NCBI RefSeq assembly: GCF_009900745.1
Contig: NZ_WXVU01000019.1
Span: forward strand, 1-64,000
Origin: Chryseobacterium sp. c4a
Lineage (GTDB): Bacteria; Bacteroidota; Bacteroidia; Flavobacteriales; Weeksellaceae
Direction of reading: 5' to 3'
DNA length: 64,000 bases
The number at the start of each line of letters is the position of its first letter. Within the stretch, counting starts at the first letter, position 1. Below, piece after piece: positions 41,208 to 50,515 of this stretch. A program made the position numbers and the translations under genes. The notes under the pieces are model-generated. The model was given only the letters and a program-made list of their open reading frames with translations, made no database searches and was not told where the DNA came from.

Positions 41208-43601
41208 TTATGGTTTTTGAATAGCTCCCTGATACAGCATTTCGTCTACTCTTTTATACACTTCAGGATCATGTTTTTTAATCTTGATTTTCACATACTT
41301 GGAAGCCGGCATATTGCTTTCTTTCACTACATTATTTACAGAAACCAACACATTAGTTTCCGGGAAATAGGTAACCGTATTCTTTTCAGGGATCTGATAG
41401 GAAACAATAATAAACAGAGGTGCAATCCTTTCTACTCCATCATCATAGTTAAAGAGATCTACTTTATCACCTGCTTTAAACCCTGCTTTATCTATGTCTT
41501 TTTGATTCATAAATATGACACGGCGTTCATTTTTAATTCCACGATAACGATCATCTAATCCGTAAATGGTTGTATTGAATTGATCATGAGTACGGGTTGT
41601 GGCCATCATATATTCATCGGAAGCCAGTGTATTGTCTGGTATTTCCGTTAATGTGAATGGAGCACGGCCGCCAAGCTCTTTTGAAAAGCTTTGTTCGTCG
41701 CGCGCTGCATTGGGAAGATAAAACCCTCCTTTTTGTCTGACGCGGACGTTATAATCTGTAAAACCTGGAATACATTGTTCAATATCATCTCTTACCGCAT
41801 CATAACTGTCATGATAACGCTGCCAGTTTACTACAGAACGATCTCCAAGAGTAGCCATGGCCATACGGCATACAATCTGGGTTTCATTGATGAGGTTATC
41901 TGATATGGCATCCAACATTCCTTTTGAGCTCTGGACAACGCCCATGGAATTTTCTGTGGTAATGATCTGTACTTCACCATTTACAATATCTTTATCACTT
42001 CTTCCATAAGTAGGAAGAATCAAAGCTTCTTTACCATGCACAAGGTGTCCTCGGTTCAGTTTTGTGGAAACACATACCAGTAAATTAAGTTTTCTTAAAG
42101 CATTAGCTGTATATGTTGTATCAGGGGTTGCAGAAAGGAAGTTTCCGCCCATACAAAACATTACTTTTATTTTTTCTTCATGAATGGCTTTTATCGCGCG
42201 TACTACATCATATCCATGCTTACGAGGGACTTTAAAACCATAGAAATTTTCAAGGCGGTCGAGCTGATCATCAGTAGGTTTTTCATCAATCATCATTGTT
42301 CTGTTTCCCTGAACATTACTATGACCTCGTACAGGACAAACTCCCGCTCCCGGTTTTCCAATACTGCCTTTCAACAAAAGAATATTGAGTATTTCGCGAA
42401 TCATATCCACTCCATTAGGCTGTTGAGTAAGCCCCATTCCCCAACTGATGATTATACGTTTTTTAAAGGCCATCATTTCTGCAGCCTGACGAAGAGCTTC
42501 TTTGGATACTCCTGATAATTCTGCCAACTCATCCAGTTTATACTGATCGAATTGTTTCATGAAATCTTCGTATCCTACGGTCTTATCTTTAATAAAGTCT
42601 TCATCAAATACCTTCCCTGGGTTTTGTTTCTCAAATTCAATCAACAGGAGTTCCAGTGCTTTCAATAAAGCCATATCTCCATTGATTTTTACAGGTAAAT
42701 AAAGGTCTGCCAGCTGTACACCGCCTGTAAGAATTTCTTTTACACTCTGAGGATTAATGAACCCCATCAATCCTGCTTCAGGTAATGGATTAATCGCTAT
42801 AATTTTAGCTCCATTTTTCTTTCCTTTTGACAAAGCACTCATCATTCTTGGTGCATTGGTTCCCGGATTTTGCCCAATAATTACAATAACTTCTGCATCA
42901 TAAAAATCTTCTAAGGTTACGGTTCCTTTACCAATTCCTATAGTTGGGCGTAGTGCTGAACCAGAGGTTTCGTGGCACATATTGGAGCAATCGGGCATAT
43001 TATTCGTTCCGAATTCTTTTGCAAATAATTGGTAAACGAATGAAGCTTCATTACTTGTTCTACCTGATGTATAAAAAGCTGCTTCATCCGGAGACTCCAG
43101 CGCATTGAGATGCTCCGCTATCTTTTTAAAAGCATTATCCCAACTGATGGGTTCGTAATGAGTTGCTCCAGGAGCCAGATACATAGGATCGGTAAGTCGT
43201 CCCATTTTTCCGATCTGATAATCATCTAATTTAGCCAGATCAAATAAAGAATTCTGTTTAAAAAATTCAGGGGTTACCTTTTTAGTGGTAGCCTCCTCTG
43301 CTAGAGCTTTTGCTCCATTTTCACAATACTCTCCAAGAACAGAACGTTCATCATCTGGATCGGGCCAGGCACAACTTGGACAGTCGAAGCCTCCTATCTG
43401 GTTCATTTTGAACAGAGCTCTCATGCCTCGGATAGGTGTTTTTTCTTCAAATAAATCACTAAAAGCAGCCATTACTGCCGGAACTCCCGCAGCTGCTTTT
43501 TCTACATGTGTCAATTTAAGGTCAAGTAAAGTAAATGGATTCTCGGCATTAGGTTCTCTGCCGATTTCCTCTTCTACTTTCTTTTTGTTATTTTCTTCCA
43601 T
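41208..43601 (-). CDS. FdhF/YdeP family molybdopterin oxidoreductase
   Basis: A 797-residue cytoplasmic molybdoenzyme of the YdeP branch of the DMSO-reductase/formate dehydrogenase superfamily. Seen: CPSCAWPDPDD near the N terminus, TSGRTSNEASFVYQLFAKEF, GTNNMPDCSNMCHETSGSAL, VIIGQNPGTNAPRMM, GKPGAGVCPVRGHSNVQG, and a C-terminal dinucleotide-binding domain with TTRTHDQFNTTIYG. At the place of the Sec/Cys metal ligand of FdhF the sequence has Asp (PDCSNMCH). E. coli YdeP is linked to acid resistance; the reaction is unknown. It is the evident client of the surrounding cofactor genes. Confidence 0.9.
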   Translation of the reverse strand: MEENNKKKVEEEIGREPNAENPFTLLDLKLTHVEKAAAGVPAVMAAFSDLFEEKTPIRGMRALFKMNQIGGFDCPSCAWPDPDDERSVLGEYCENGAKALAEEATTKKVTPEFFKQNSLFDLAKLDDYQIGKMGRLTDPMYLAPGATHYEPISWDNAFKKIAEHLNALESPDEAAFYTSGRTSNEASFVYQLFAKEFGTNNMPDCSNMCHETSGSALRPTIGIGKGTVTLEDFYDAEVIVIIGQNPGTNAPRMMSALSKGKKNGAKIIAINPLPEAGLMGFINPQSVKEILTGGVQLADLYLPVKINGDMALLKALELLLIEFEKQNPGKVFDEDFIKDKTVGYEDFMKQFDQYKLDELAELSGVSKEALRQAAEMMAFKKRIIISWGMGLTQQPNGVDMIREILNILLLKGSIGKPGAGVCPVRGHSNVQGNRTMMIDEKPTDDQLDRLENFYGFKVPRKHGYDVVRAIKAIHEEKIKVMFCMGGNFLSATPDTTYTANALRKLNLLVCVSTKLNRGHLVHGKEALILPTYGRSDKDIVNGEVQIITTENSMGVVQSSKGMLDAISDNLINETQIVCRMAMATLGDRSVVNWQRYHDSYDAVRDDIEQCIPGFTDYNVRVRQKGGFYLPNAARDEQSFSKELGGRAPFTLTEIPDNTLASDEYMMATTRTHDQFNTTIYGLDDRYRGIKNERRVIFMNQKDIDKAGFKAGDKVDLFNYDDGVERIAPLFIIVSYQIPEKNTVTYFPETNVLVSVNNVVKESNMPASKYVKIKIKKHDPEVYKRVDEMLYQGAIQKP

Positions 43602-43623
43602 ACCTTTTTATTTTGTAAAGTGA

Positions 43624-43974
43624 TTAGCATTTAAGATTGGGATTGGGGTAATTATCACTCTGATCTTCGATCGTATTATCAATACAGACAAAATCTTTTT
43701 CTACCAAGAGCTTTACTACGCCCACCTGCCCGTCAAATCCTACAATATCTGTAGAAACCAGCTCATCCACCATGGCTTCCGGCATTTTCATCACCATTTT
43801 ATTTTCAATGAAAACAGCAGATAATACAGTATCTTTTGTTTTCTCTATGGCATAAATAAATGGTCGATCTACAAATTCTGTAAAGCTGGAAACGATTCCG
43901 TTTTTTCCTAGTTCTGAAACTTCGGATTGGGTTAATCGAAATCTTATGGAGTTGTCTTTTATTCTTATTTTCAT
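43624..43974 (-). CDS. DUF7009 family protein
   Basis: A 116-residue cytoplasmic protein beginning MKIRIKDNSIRFRLTQSEV, with a middle SFTEFVDRPFIYAIEKTK and an acidic, Asn/Pro-rich C-terminal tail ending in Cys. I recognise the start as the small Bacteroidota family DUF7009. It lies 22 bases before the YdeP-type gene on the same strand and is therefore probably its co-expressed partner, a chaperone or cofactor-insertion factor by position; no activity is known. Confidence 0.65.
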   Translation of the reverse strand: MKIRIKDNSIRFRLTQSEVSELGKNGIVSSFTEFVDRPFIYAIEKTKDTVLSAVFIENKMVMKMPEAMVDELVSTDIVGFDGQVGVVKLLVEKDFVCIDNTIEDQSDNYPNPNLKC

Positions 43975-44070
43975 TGGTTTGTTTCTGTTTTAACAATTAA
44001 AAAAATACAAGTCTTTTAGAATGAATATGCAAAACTTTTACCCATTCCGTCTATGCATTCGTGGCTATTA

Positions 44071-44943
44071 TTATTTTTCAACGATTTTGTGAAAACTACT
44101 TTCATTATAAATATTAAATCGGTTGTCTCTAAGAAATCCTAATAGTGTCATATCAAACTCTTTTGCCAAATCTACAGCCAGACTGGATGGAGCTCCTATG
44201 GCAGCCACCACTGAAATTCCTGCCATAGCAGCTTTCTGAATAAGCTCAAAGCTTGCCCTTCCGCTGAGGACTAGAATTTTATCATCAAGAGGAAGCTGTC
44301 CTGTAAATAATGCATGCCCAATAAGTTTATCCAAAGCATTATGTCTTCCCACATCTTCCCGTAATGCAAGGAGCTGACCTTCAAAATTGAAAATTCCAGA
44401 GGCATGAATTCCCCCGGTAACACTGAAATTATTCTGGAAAGACTGTAAATTGTCAGATAACCGGTACAATACATCAAATAATAAGATTCGCTGTTCTCGT
44501 TCGATATTCTGAAAGGTGCTTACGGTTTTTATGGATTCAATAGATCCTTTTCCACATACTCCGCAACTGGATGTGGTGTAAAAATTTCGGTCTGCATGAT
44601 TTAATTGAGGAATAAAATCTTCCGACAATTCCACTTCAATGATGTTTTCTCGATTCCGGGAACATGCTGCTTGTGGATGATCTGTATTTTGAATCTGATG
44701 ATCCCCTGAAATGATTCCTTCGGTAAATAGAAAACCGACAGCCAATTCGTTATCATTACCGGGAGTTCTCATGGTTACGGATATATTTTTAGTGTTCCTC
44801 TGCTCTTTTGAGCCATAGGAAATCCGGATCTCCAGCGGTTCTTCTACAGAGATATCGTCTGTGTAAGGGAAGCTTTTGTCTTCTTTTACTTTAACAATAT
44901 CTATTTTCTGTACAGATTTATTTTCTAATGTCTTGGTTTTCAT
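44071..44943 (-). CDS. fdhD: Formate dehydrogenase accessory sulfurtransferase FdhD
   Basis: With the ATG at 44943 the protein has 290 residues; the frame is open to 45012 but that overlaps moaE. FdhD transfers sulfur from a cysteine desulfurase to the molybdenum of bis-MGD before the cofactor is loaded into formate-dehydrogenase-type enzymes. Seen: EEPLEIRIS, TMRTPGNDNELAVGFLFTEG, the sulfur-carrying loop SSCGVCGKGSIE, FSVTGGIHASGIF, REDVGRHNALDKLIG and LVLSGRASFELIQKAA. Its presence supports the view that the YdeP-type enzyme needs a sulfurated cofactor. Confidence 0.94.
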   Translation of the reverse strand: MKTKTLENKSVQKIDIVKVKEDKSFPYTDDISVEEPLEIRISYGSKEQRNTKNISVTMRTPGNDNELAVGFLFTEGIISGDHQIQNTDHPQAACSRNRENIIEVELSEDFIPQLNHADRNFYTTSSCGVCGKGSIESIKTVSTFQNIEREQRILLFDVLYRLSDNLQSFQNNFSVTGGIHASGIFNFEGQLLALREDVGRHNALDKLIGHALFTGQLPLDDKILVLSGRASFELIQKAAMAGISVVAAIGAPSSLAVDLAKEFDMTLLGFLRDNRFNIYNESSFHKIVEK

Positions 44944-44990
44944 ATCTGAATAATCTGTTATAGTAAATATACGAATTTTCGGTCTTCTAT

Positions 44991-45407
44991 TTATGGATGA
45001 GCAGAAACCCACTCTTCACCATTTTCAAATATTTCTTTTTTCCATATAGGAACTGTTTTCTTTATGGTATCAATCACATAACGGCAGGCATCGAAGACGG
45101 CATCTCGGTGTCCGTCACTTACCACAATGATTACTGCGGCATCACCGGGAAGCAAAATTCCGGTACGATGATGAACAACAATATTTCGGACAGAAAACAA
45201 TGAAATTGCTTGATCTATCACTTTCTGAATTTCTTTTGTGGCCATGGATTGATAACACTCGTATTCCAAGCGGATAACAGGTTTGTTTTGGGTAACATTA
45301 CGAACAGTTCCTATAAATGTTGCAATGCCCCCACTACTCAAATCCTGAGCAAGAGTAAGGCATTCGTTGATGTTTAACACATCTTCTGTTATTCTGATAT
45401 CAATCAT
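44991..45407 (-). CDS. moaE: Molybdopterin synthase catalytic subunit (MoaE)
   Basis: A 138-residue subunit that uses MoaD thiocarboxylate to put the dithiolene sulfurs into cyclic pyranopterin. Seen: GGIATFIGTVRN, LEYECYQSMATKEIQKV, VVHHRTGILLPGDAAVIIVV with HRDAVFDACRYVID, and VPIWKKEIFENGEEWV (Lys-x-Lys active region). Length is standard. fdhD follows 47 bases downstream and moaD lies 101 bases upstream. Confidence 0.95.
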   Translation of the reverse strand: MIDIRITEDVLNINECLTLAQDLSSGGIATFIGTVRNVTQNKPVIRLEYECYQSMATKEIQKVIDQAISLFSVRNIVVHHRTGILLPGDAAVIIVVSDGHRDAVFDACRYVIDTIKKTVPIWKKEIFENGEEWVSAHP

Positions 45408-45508
45408 TTCTTTTCTTTTTTGACTTTGATTTCACAAAGTATTTTTATTCATTCATTTGTACTTAAAAAAACAAATGTCTGGATAATTTTGTGTCCGTTT
45501 TTTAAACT

Positions 45509-45751
45509 TTATCCGCCGCTTACCGGGGGAATAATCGCTATTTCGTCTGTGCTTACAATGATCTGATCATCTTCTGCATACTCTTCGTTGACAGCAATGA
45601 AATAGGATTTGAGTGTTATGAGTTGAGGAAAATCTGTTTCAAGAATATCTTTTAATTCTTTGACCGTAAGATTATCTTTTACTTCCAATTCTTTTTCCGG
45701 CGCTTCGAAAATATCTTTCGTGATTCCAAAAGTCAATATGTTAAGTTTCAT
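45509..45751 (-). CDS. moaD: Molybdopterin synthase sulfur carrier (MoaD)
   Basis: An 80-residue beta-grasp protein ending IAIIPPVSGG; the terminal Gly-Gly is what MoeB adenylates and sulfurates. NLTVKELKDIL and YFIAVNEEYAEDD fit the fold. It precedes moaE on the same strand, so the pair MoaD/MoaE is confirmed by context. The TauE-type gene ends 20 bases upstream of its start. Confidence 0.93.
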   Translation of the reverse strand: MKLNILTFGITKDIFEAPEKELEVKDNLTVKELKDILETDFPQLITLKSYFIAVNEEYAEDDQIIVSTDEIAIIPPVSGG

Positions 45752-45771
45752 CTTTTACTAAATTTTTAATA

Positions 45772-46515
45772 CTATTTCATGAGAACATTTATTCCTGCCA
45801 CCAATACAAGGATGGCGGTCATTCTTTTTATAATCAAAGGATTCCATTTCAGAGACATTCTGGAACCCATTTGTCCCCCTATTAAAACAGCCAGGCATAA
45901 ACTTAAAATCCTAAAATAATCCATATCTACAGATAGTTTTGACAATTGTCCGAAAATACCTGAGATAGAATTCACCAGGATAAATACACTGGATGTAGCT
46001 GCTATTTTTCTTGGAGTATCCCATTTCATCAGGTTCAATAAAGGAGAAAGAAAAATACCTCCTCCAATTCCTACTAATCCGGATAAGAAGCCAATTCCGC
46101 CTCCTAAAAAGCTGTTGCCTAATATTGCGGATTTAGATTCCTGTGATACTTTTTCTTCATTTTTAGTTTCTGTTTTAATCCATAATAAAATGGCCGCTAT
46201 GATAAGAGTGATCCCTAAAATGAGGAAGAATGTTTCCTGACTTATTTTCAATATAGCTCCCAAATAGGCCATGGGAACACTCACTAATGTTATAGGGATT
46301 ACTTTTTTCCAATCGACCTGTTTATTTTTAACATAAATATAAACGCCTCCAACGACAACAATGACATTACAGATTAAAGCTGTTAAACGAATTTCCTGAT
46401 AAGGAAGTGCATACATTGCCAACACCGCCAGATAGCTGGATCCACCTCCGAATCCTACCGATGAGTACACAAAAGCAATTATCAAAAAGAACAGAAAAAT
46501 CTCCCAATGCCCCAT
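45772..46515 (-). CDS. TauE/SafE family sulfite/sulfur-anion exporter
   Basis: A 247-residue membrane protein with about eight helices and the two TauE/SafE signature repeats, YSSVGFGGGSSYLAVLAMY near residue 17 and GIGFLSGLVGIGGGIFLSPL near residue 135. The family exports sulfite, sulfoacetate and related anions. As the first gene of the minus-strand moaD-moaE-fdhD run it may clear sulfur by-products or move an anion tied to the cofactor, which is inference. No ABC molybdate importer (modABC) is in the window. Confidence 0.88.
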   Translation of the reverse strand: MGHWEIFLFFLIIAFVYSSVGFGGGSSYLAVLAMYALPYQEIRLTALICNVIVVVGGVYIYVKNKQVDWKKVIPITLVSVPMAYLGAILKISQETFFLILGITLIIAAILLWIKTETKNEEKVSQESKSAILGNSFLGGGIGFLSGLVGIGGGIFLSPLLNLMKWDTPRKIAATSSVFILVNSISGIFGQLSKLSVDMDYFRILSLCLAVLIGGQMGSRMSLKWNPLIIKRMTAILVLVAGINVLMK

Positions 46516-46697
46516 ATAAATTTATTGAAGGTTAATTTCATTACAATAATACTCATTTTAGGGCTTGGTTAATGGTAAAAAATGTAAAAGTCTTTACGGT
46601 AATTTGTGAAAAAAATGTCATAAATTGTTTCTCTCAAGAATAAGATGATGTGGTACCATTATCATTTATTAAATTTGATTCATTAGAAACAATAAAA

Positions 46698-47651
46698 ATG
46701 GCTGCAAACGAAACACAAAAAAACATGAATTCTCAAAATGTCACCGATTATCCGAACAATAACACTTATTTTCTGGTTTGGAATTTCAAGCAGGATGCAA
46801 ATCTTTCTAACATTAAATCTGTATTCCAGAGAATTTGTGCTTTGGTTACCAACCTGAATAATTCTGCTCTTGATCGTTTTCCAAACTCTAAAGCAAGCTG
46901 TGTCATGGGAATTGGCTATGAGGCATGGTCACAACTTGAATTACCTGCTCCATTGCCTAAAGAATTTAAAAAATTTGAAGAAATAAAAGGCAATAAACAT
47001 ACTGCTGTGAGTACAAGAGGAGATATTCATTTTCATATCCGTTCCGATGAAAAGAGTCTGGCGTATGATATGGCATCTACTATTTCAGATTTCATGAAAG
47101 AGGTTGCTGATTGTGTCGTGGAAGTTCAGGGATTCCGGTATTGGGACAGCAGATCCATTTTAGGTTTTGTAGATGGTACAGAAAATCCGCATGGAAAAGA
47201 CCGTGATTATTTTGCTATTGTAGGAGATACAGATCCTGAATATGAAGGCGGAAGTTATCTTTTTGTACAGAAATATATCCATAATATGAATGCATGGAAA
47301 TCCCTTTCTGTGGAAGATCAGGAAAAAGTGATCGGCAGATCCAAGGAACAGGATATTGAAATGGATGATGATGTAAAACCTAAAAACTCCCATATTGCAC
47401 TGGCTAATGTTGGAGATGATTTTAAAGTGGTGAGAGACAATATGCCTTTCGGGAATGTTTCTACAAATGAAATGGGAACCTATTTTATATGTTATGCAAG
47501 TACATTCAGTACAGTAGAAAAAATGCTGACCAATATGTTCATTGGTGATCCTGTAGGAAACTATGACCGAATTCTGGATTTCAGTACTGCTCAGACAGGA
47601 ACTTTGTTCTTTGTTCCTTCCGCAGATATGCTGGATGAGTTTTCTTCGTAA
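46698..47651 (+). CDS. Dyp-type heme peroxidase
   Basis: The ATG at 46698 gives 317 residues; an earlier frame start adds 16 unlikely residues. A dye-decolorising peroxidase, oxidising substrates with H2O2. Key segments: FVDGTENPHGKDRDYFAIVG (the GxxDG motif with catalytic Asp), GGSYLFVQKYIHNM, HIALANVGDDFKVVRDNMPFGN (the Arg is the distal residue) and FFVPSADMLDEF. No signal peptide or encapsulin gene nearby, so it appears cytoplasmic. It is divergent from the TauE gene by 180 bases and ended by a hairpin. Confidence 0.93.
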   Translation: MAANETQKNMNSQNVTDYPNNNTYFLVWNFKQDANLSNIKSVFQRICALVTNLNNSALDRFPNSKASCVMGIGYEAWSQLELPAPLPKEFKKFEEIKGNKHTAVSTRGDIHFHIRSDEKSLAYDMASTISDFMKEVADCVVEVQGFRYWDSRSILGFVDGTENPHGKDRDYFAIVGDTDPEYEGGSYLFVQKYIHNMNAWKSLSVEDQEKVIGRSKEQDIEMDDDVKPKNSHIALANVGDDFKVVRDNMPFGNVSTNEMGTYFICYASTFSTVEKMLTNMFIGDPVGNYDRILDFSTAQTGTLFFVPSADMLDEFSS

Positions 47652-47675
47652 AAAGTCTTTTTGATTTATAAAATA

Positions 47676-47714
47676 AAAGGATCGATTCGAGATGAATCGA
47701 TCCTTTTTTATCAG
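47676..47714. terminator. Terminator between the Dyp peroxidase and DUF1062 genes
   Basis: The perfect 13-bp stem AAAGGATCGATTC / GAATCGATCCTTT with a GAGAT loop runs into TTTTTTATC on the plus strand. It lies between convergent genes and can serve both. Confidence 0.85.
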
Positions 47715-47716
47715 GG

Positions 47717-48355
47717 TTATTTTACTATAACTTCATGGCCTGTTTCATTATTGAATACTATATTTTTCAATTTTTCCTTATTCACATAAACAATATTTCC
47801 GTTCTGGACTTTATGCTTCTTTTGCAAGGGTCTTTTATGAACAAAAATAGCCTCTGCATCAATTAACTGATTCAGTTTACTGGATGAAAGGTTCAAACAA
47901 GTTCTGATCACCGTTGATAACCTGAGATTAAATTCAAAAGGACATTTGATTGTAAAGCTCAGTATTTCCTGATCAGAAGCGATCATCTGCTCTACTGAAA
48001 CCTCATCAAACTGAATTTCATAGGCTACACTGTTCAAATCTACTTCTGCATTATTTTTCTGTCTTGTTTCTCTGGAAAATGCATATTTCCAAGCCAGATC
48101 AACATCATTCTGCGAAAGTAGATTAAAGGTTTCCTTACTAATAGACTCTGTTCTGATTCTGGAAAACAGGGTCATATTATATCGGTGATGACATTTTACA
48201 CATCGGTAAATTAGCCAGATATCTATATTCTTTTTTTGGGCATTCAGCCTGAATTTATCACTGCAATGAAACCTGTCGCTGTCACAATGGTTGCATTTCT
48301 TTTTCAAAAGGGGGGTATTCTGTGCTTTTACCTCCCAGATATACTCTATACTCAT
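47717..48355 (-). CDS. DUF1062 family protein
   Basis: A 212-residue protein with four N-terminal cysteines in two pairs (KKCNHCDSDRF and YRCVKCHHRYN) that look like a zinc ribbon, a middle helical part, and a C-terminal S4-like stretch (LSSSKLNQLIDAEAIFVHKR). This matches DUF1062, a family of unknown function; the zinc and S4-type parts suggest RNA binding, by inference. Convergent with the Dyp peroxidase. Confidence 0.75.
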   Translation of the reverse strand: MSIEYIWEVKAQNTPLLKKKCNHCDSDRFHCSDKFRLNAQKKNIDIWLIYRCVKCHHRYNMTLFSRIRTESISKETFNLLSQNDVDLAWKYAFSRETRQKNNAEVDLNSVAYEIQFDEVSVEQMIASDQEILSFTIKCPFEFNLRLSTVIRTCLNLSSSKLNQLIDAEAIFVHKRPLQKKHKVQNGNIVYVNKEKLKNIVFNNETGHEVIVK

Positions 48356-48562
48356 TATAATGGGTGCTTACTATTCTTAGAATTTTTTCACCTATTATCC
48401 ATGCATTACAAAGTCACAACATAAATAGCCTCTCCTATTCCTTATCTGATCTTACGATCTTCAAAATCCGGAATAGCAGGCAACTGCCTATATTGGCAAT
48501 GCAATTAAATAATAGGGTTAAATGGAAACCTGTTCAGATAGAGTTACCTGAACGAAAGAATA

Positions 48563-48589
48563 ATTAGCCTATGGTTTATGAAGGCTAAT
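48563..48589. other. Small hairpin in the 48.4-48.9 kb gap
   Basis: ATTAGCCT pairs with AGGCTAAT around an eleven-base loop without a T tract. The stretch 48356-48750 otherwise shows no convincing gene; a 67-codon plus-strand frame there resembles nothing I know. Confidence 0.35.
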
Positions 48590-48750
48590 AGTAAGCTATA
48601 ATAGGTTTAAGAGTTGTTCTCAAAACAAATTGTTTACTTGGTTGAGATAAAAGTAGTTATTTTTTTGGTTAAAACACAAATTCTTTTAGAAATAATACAT
48701 TTTACATTAAGCCTTTATCTGGTAAAAAACAAATCACATAGAAATCCTAC

Positions 48751-48780
48751 AATAAAAAAGGGTCTTCGTAATGAAGACCC
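48751..48780 (-). terminator. Terminator of the susC-susD operon
   Basis: The perfect stem GGGTCTTC / GAAGACCC with a five-base loop runs into TTTTTTATT on the minus strand, 115 bases past the susD stop. Confidence 0.8.
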
Positions 48781-48894
48781 CTAAGTGGGAAAAATAGAGA
48801 GAACCACCACCCATCAAACTTAGTTTGATTATTTCAAAAACTTCTGAACTAAAGGATTTGAAACTTTTCCCACTATTCTTATATTGATATTGAA

Positions 48895-50511
48895 TTAATA
48901 TCCGCTATTTTGGGTTAAATTAGGATTAGCTGTAATATCCGCAGATGGAATAGGAAAAATATTGAATTTTGGATCTACTCCTTTTCCTGCTTTAGTATTC
49001 CCCTTCCAACTCCATACATAATTATCGGATGTGAATTGGTTAAAACGAATAAGATCGGTTCTTCTGGTCAATTCCCAGGAAAGCTCTCTCGATCTTTCAT
49101 CCAGAATAAAATTCAGATTCAGATCTGCTGACGTAATTGCTCCATTCCCGTTATTATAAGCTCTATTTCGGATTACATTGATATAATGAAGAGCAGATGA
49201 AGTATTTCCTGTTCTGAAATACGCTTCTGCTGCGGTAAGATAGGCTTCTGAAAGACGGAACATCGGAAAATCTGTGTCTACATAGGCTGCATCTGATCCA
49301 GCTTTTCCTGTTTTATCTACATTTCTCCATTTGGTAAAAGCATATCCGTCCTGAAATGTGCCTGGAAGAGCTGCAATTTCTTTTTTGTGCCCCACATTAA
49401 AGATAAGTGCCCGGCTGTCATTTTTAGCAAAAGCATTAGGATCTGCAGTATTGAAATTCTGATCAGTGGTCTGGAATTTATTGACAAACTCAGGGCGTAA
49501 ACGAATATTACCCCAACCGCCAGAAATTCCCATATTCAGGTAATTCAGCATAGTTCCACCTGTTTGCGCCAGTACATAAAAAGTAGTACCGCCATAGGTT
49601 TTCGATTTTATGCCATCCATATTCAGAGACCAAATGATTTCCGGAGAGGTATTGTTGTCTGCAAGGAAGTTGTAAAGATATTTTGGAGATAAACTATAAT
49701 GACTTTGAATCACTTTTTCAGCATATTCTGCAGCCTTAGCCCATTGAGCAGATTTTGTATACACCTCTGCATTCAGATATAGTCTTGATAGCAGAAAATC
49801 TGCAGCCGTTTTATCGACTCTTCCATATTCATTAGTTCCCGGAAGAATGGTTTCAATTTCTTTTAATTCTTTTTCCACATATCCATATAAATCATTAGGC
49901 ATGATCTGCTTAGGTAAGAATTGAGGATCCAACTGGTCTGAATCTGTTACAAAAGGAACTTTTCCAAAAGTATCCAGCAATACCCAGTAAGAATAAGCTC
50001 TTAAAAAACGGGCTTCTGCTCTGAAATAAGCAACCTCTTGCTTAAACTTGGGATCAGTATGGCCTCTTCCCTGCAATTTTTCATCTGTAGTTTGTCTCAG
50101 AAATTCGTTGGCATAACCGATGATCTGAAACAATCTGGCATAATATCCATTGAGGATTGCTGTATTGGAGTCCCAGCTGTTGGTTGCCATTTGTCTCAAT
50201 CCATTGGTTTGTGAGCCCATAATCGCTTCATCCGTCGTCAAAACCTGCACATAAAAAGCTAACCGAATGAATGAACTGTATCCTTCATCGAAATTTCCCA
50301 TATCCGGATCACCCGTTGGCCCCTGTTGCCCGCTAAGACACAAAGCGGCATAACATTTGGCAAGGACTCCTTTATAATTATCCGGATTGGAATATACCTG
50401 ATCTGTCGTTACAATATTCGGATCAATAGGTTCTGTATCCAGATCTCCAACGCATGAACTTACTGTAAAAAGGAATACTATAAGAGGTAGTATATATAAA
50501 CGTCTCATCAT
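48895..50511 (-). CDS. SusD/RagB family outer-membrane substrate-binding lipoprotein
   Basis: With the first Met of MMRRLYILPLIVFLFTVSSC (50511) the protein has 538 residues; an upstream Met overlaps susC. The signal ends in a lipobox cysteine, so the protein is a surface lipoprotein. The body has the SusD features: NPDNYKGVLAKCYAAL near the N terminus, helical TPR-like segments (EARFLRAYSYWVLLDTFGKV) and the C-terminal FRLSEAYLTAAEAYFRTG and ILDERSRELSWELTRRTDLI. It forms the lid of the SusC transporter. No glycosidase is near; the substrate is probably phosphorylated, judged from the adjacent phosphatase. Confidence 0.93.
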   Translation of the reverse strand: MMRRLYILPLIVFLFTVSSCVGDLDTEPIDPNIVTTDQVYSNPDNYKGVLAKCYAALCLSGQQGPTGDPDMGNFDEGYSSFIRLAFYVQVLTTDEAIMGSQTNGLRQMATNSWDSNTAILNGYYARLFQIIGYANEFLRQTTDEKLQGRGHTDPKFKQEVAYFRAEARFLRAYSYWVLLDTFGKVPFVTDSDQLDPQFLPKQIMPNDLYGYVEKELKEIETILPGTNEYGRVDKTAADFLLSRLYLNAEVYTKSAQWAKAAEYAEKVIQSHYSLSPKYLYNFLADNNTSPEIIWSLNMDGIKSKTYGGTTFYVLAQTGGTMLNYLNMGISGGWGNIRLRPEFVNKFQTTDQNFNTADPNAFAKNDSRALIFNVGHKKEIAALPGTFQDGYAFTKWRNVDKTGKAGSDAAYVDTDFPMFRLSEAYLTAAEAYFRTGNTSSALHYINVIRNRAYNNGNGAITSADLNLNFILDERSRELSWELTRRTDLIRFNQFTSDNYVWSWKGNTKAGKGVDPKFNIFPIPSADITANPNLTQNSGY

Positions 50512-50515
50512 CGAA

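Noticed and set aside
48364..48567. 67-codon plus-strand frame in the DUF1062-susD gap
   Set aside because: Overlaps the divergent upstream region of the DUF1062 gene and resembles no protein I know; no promoter seen.
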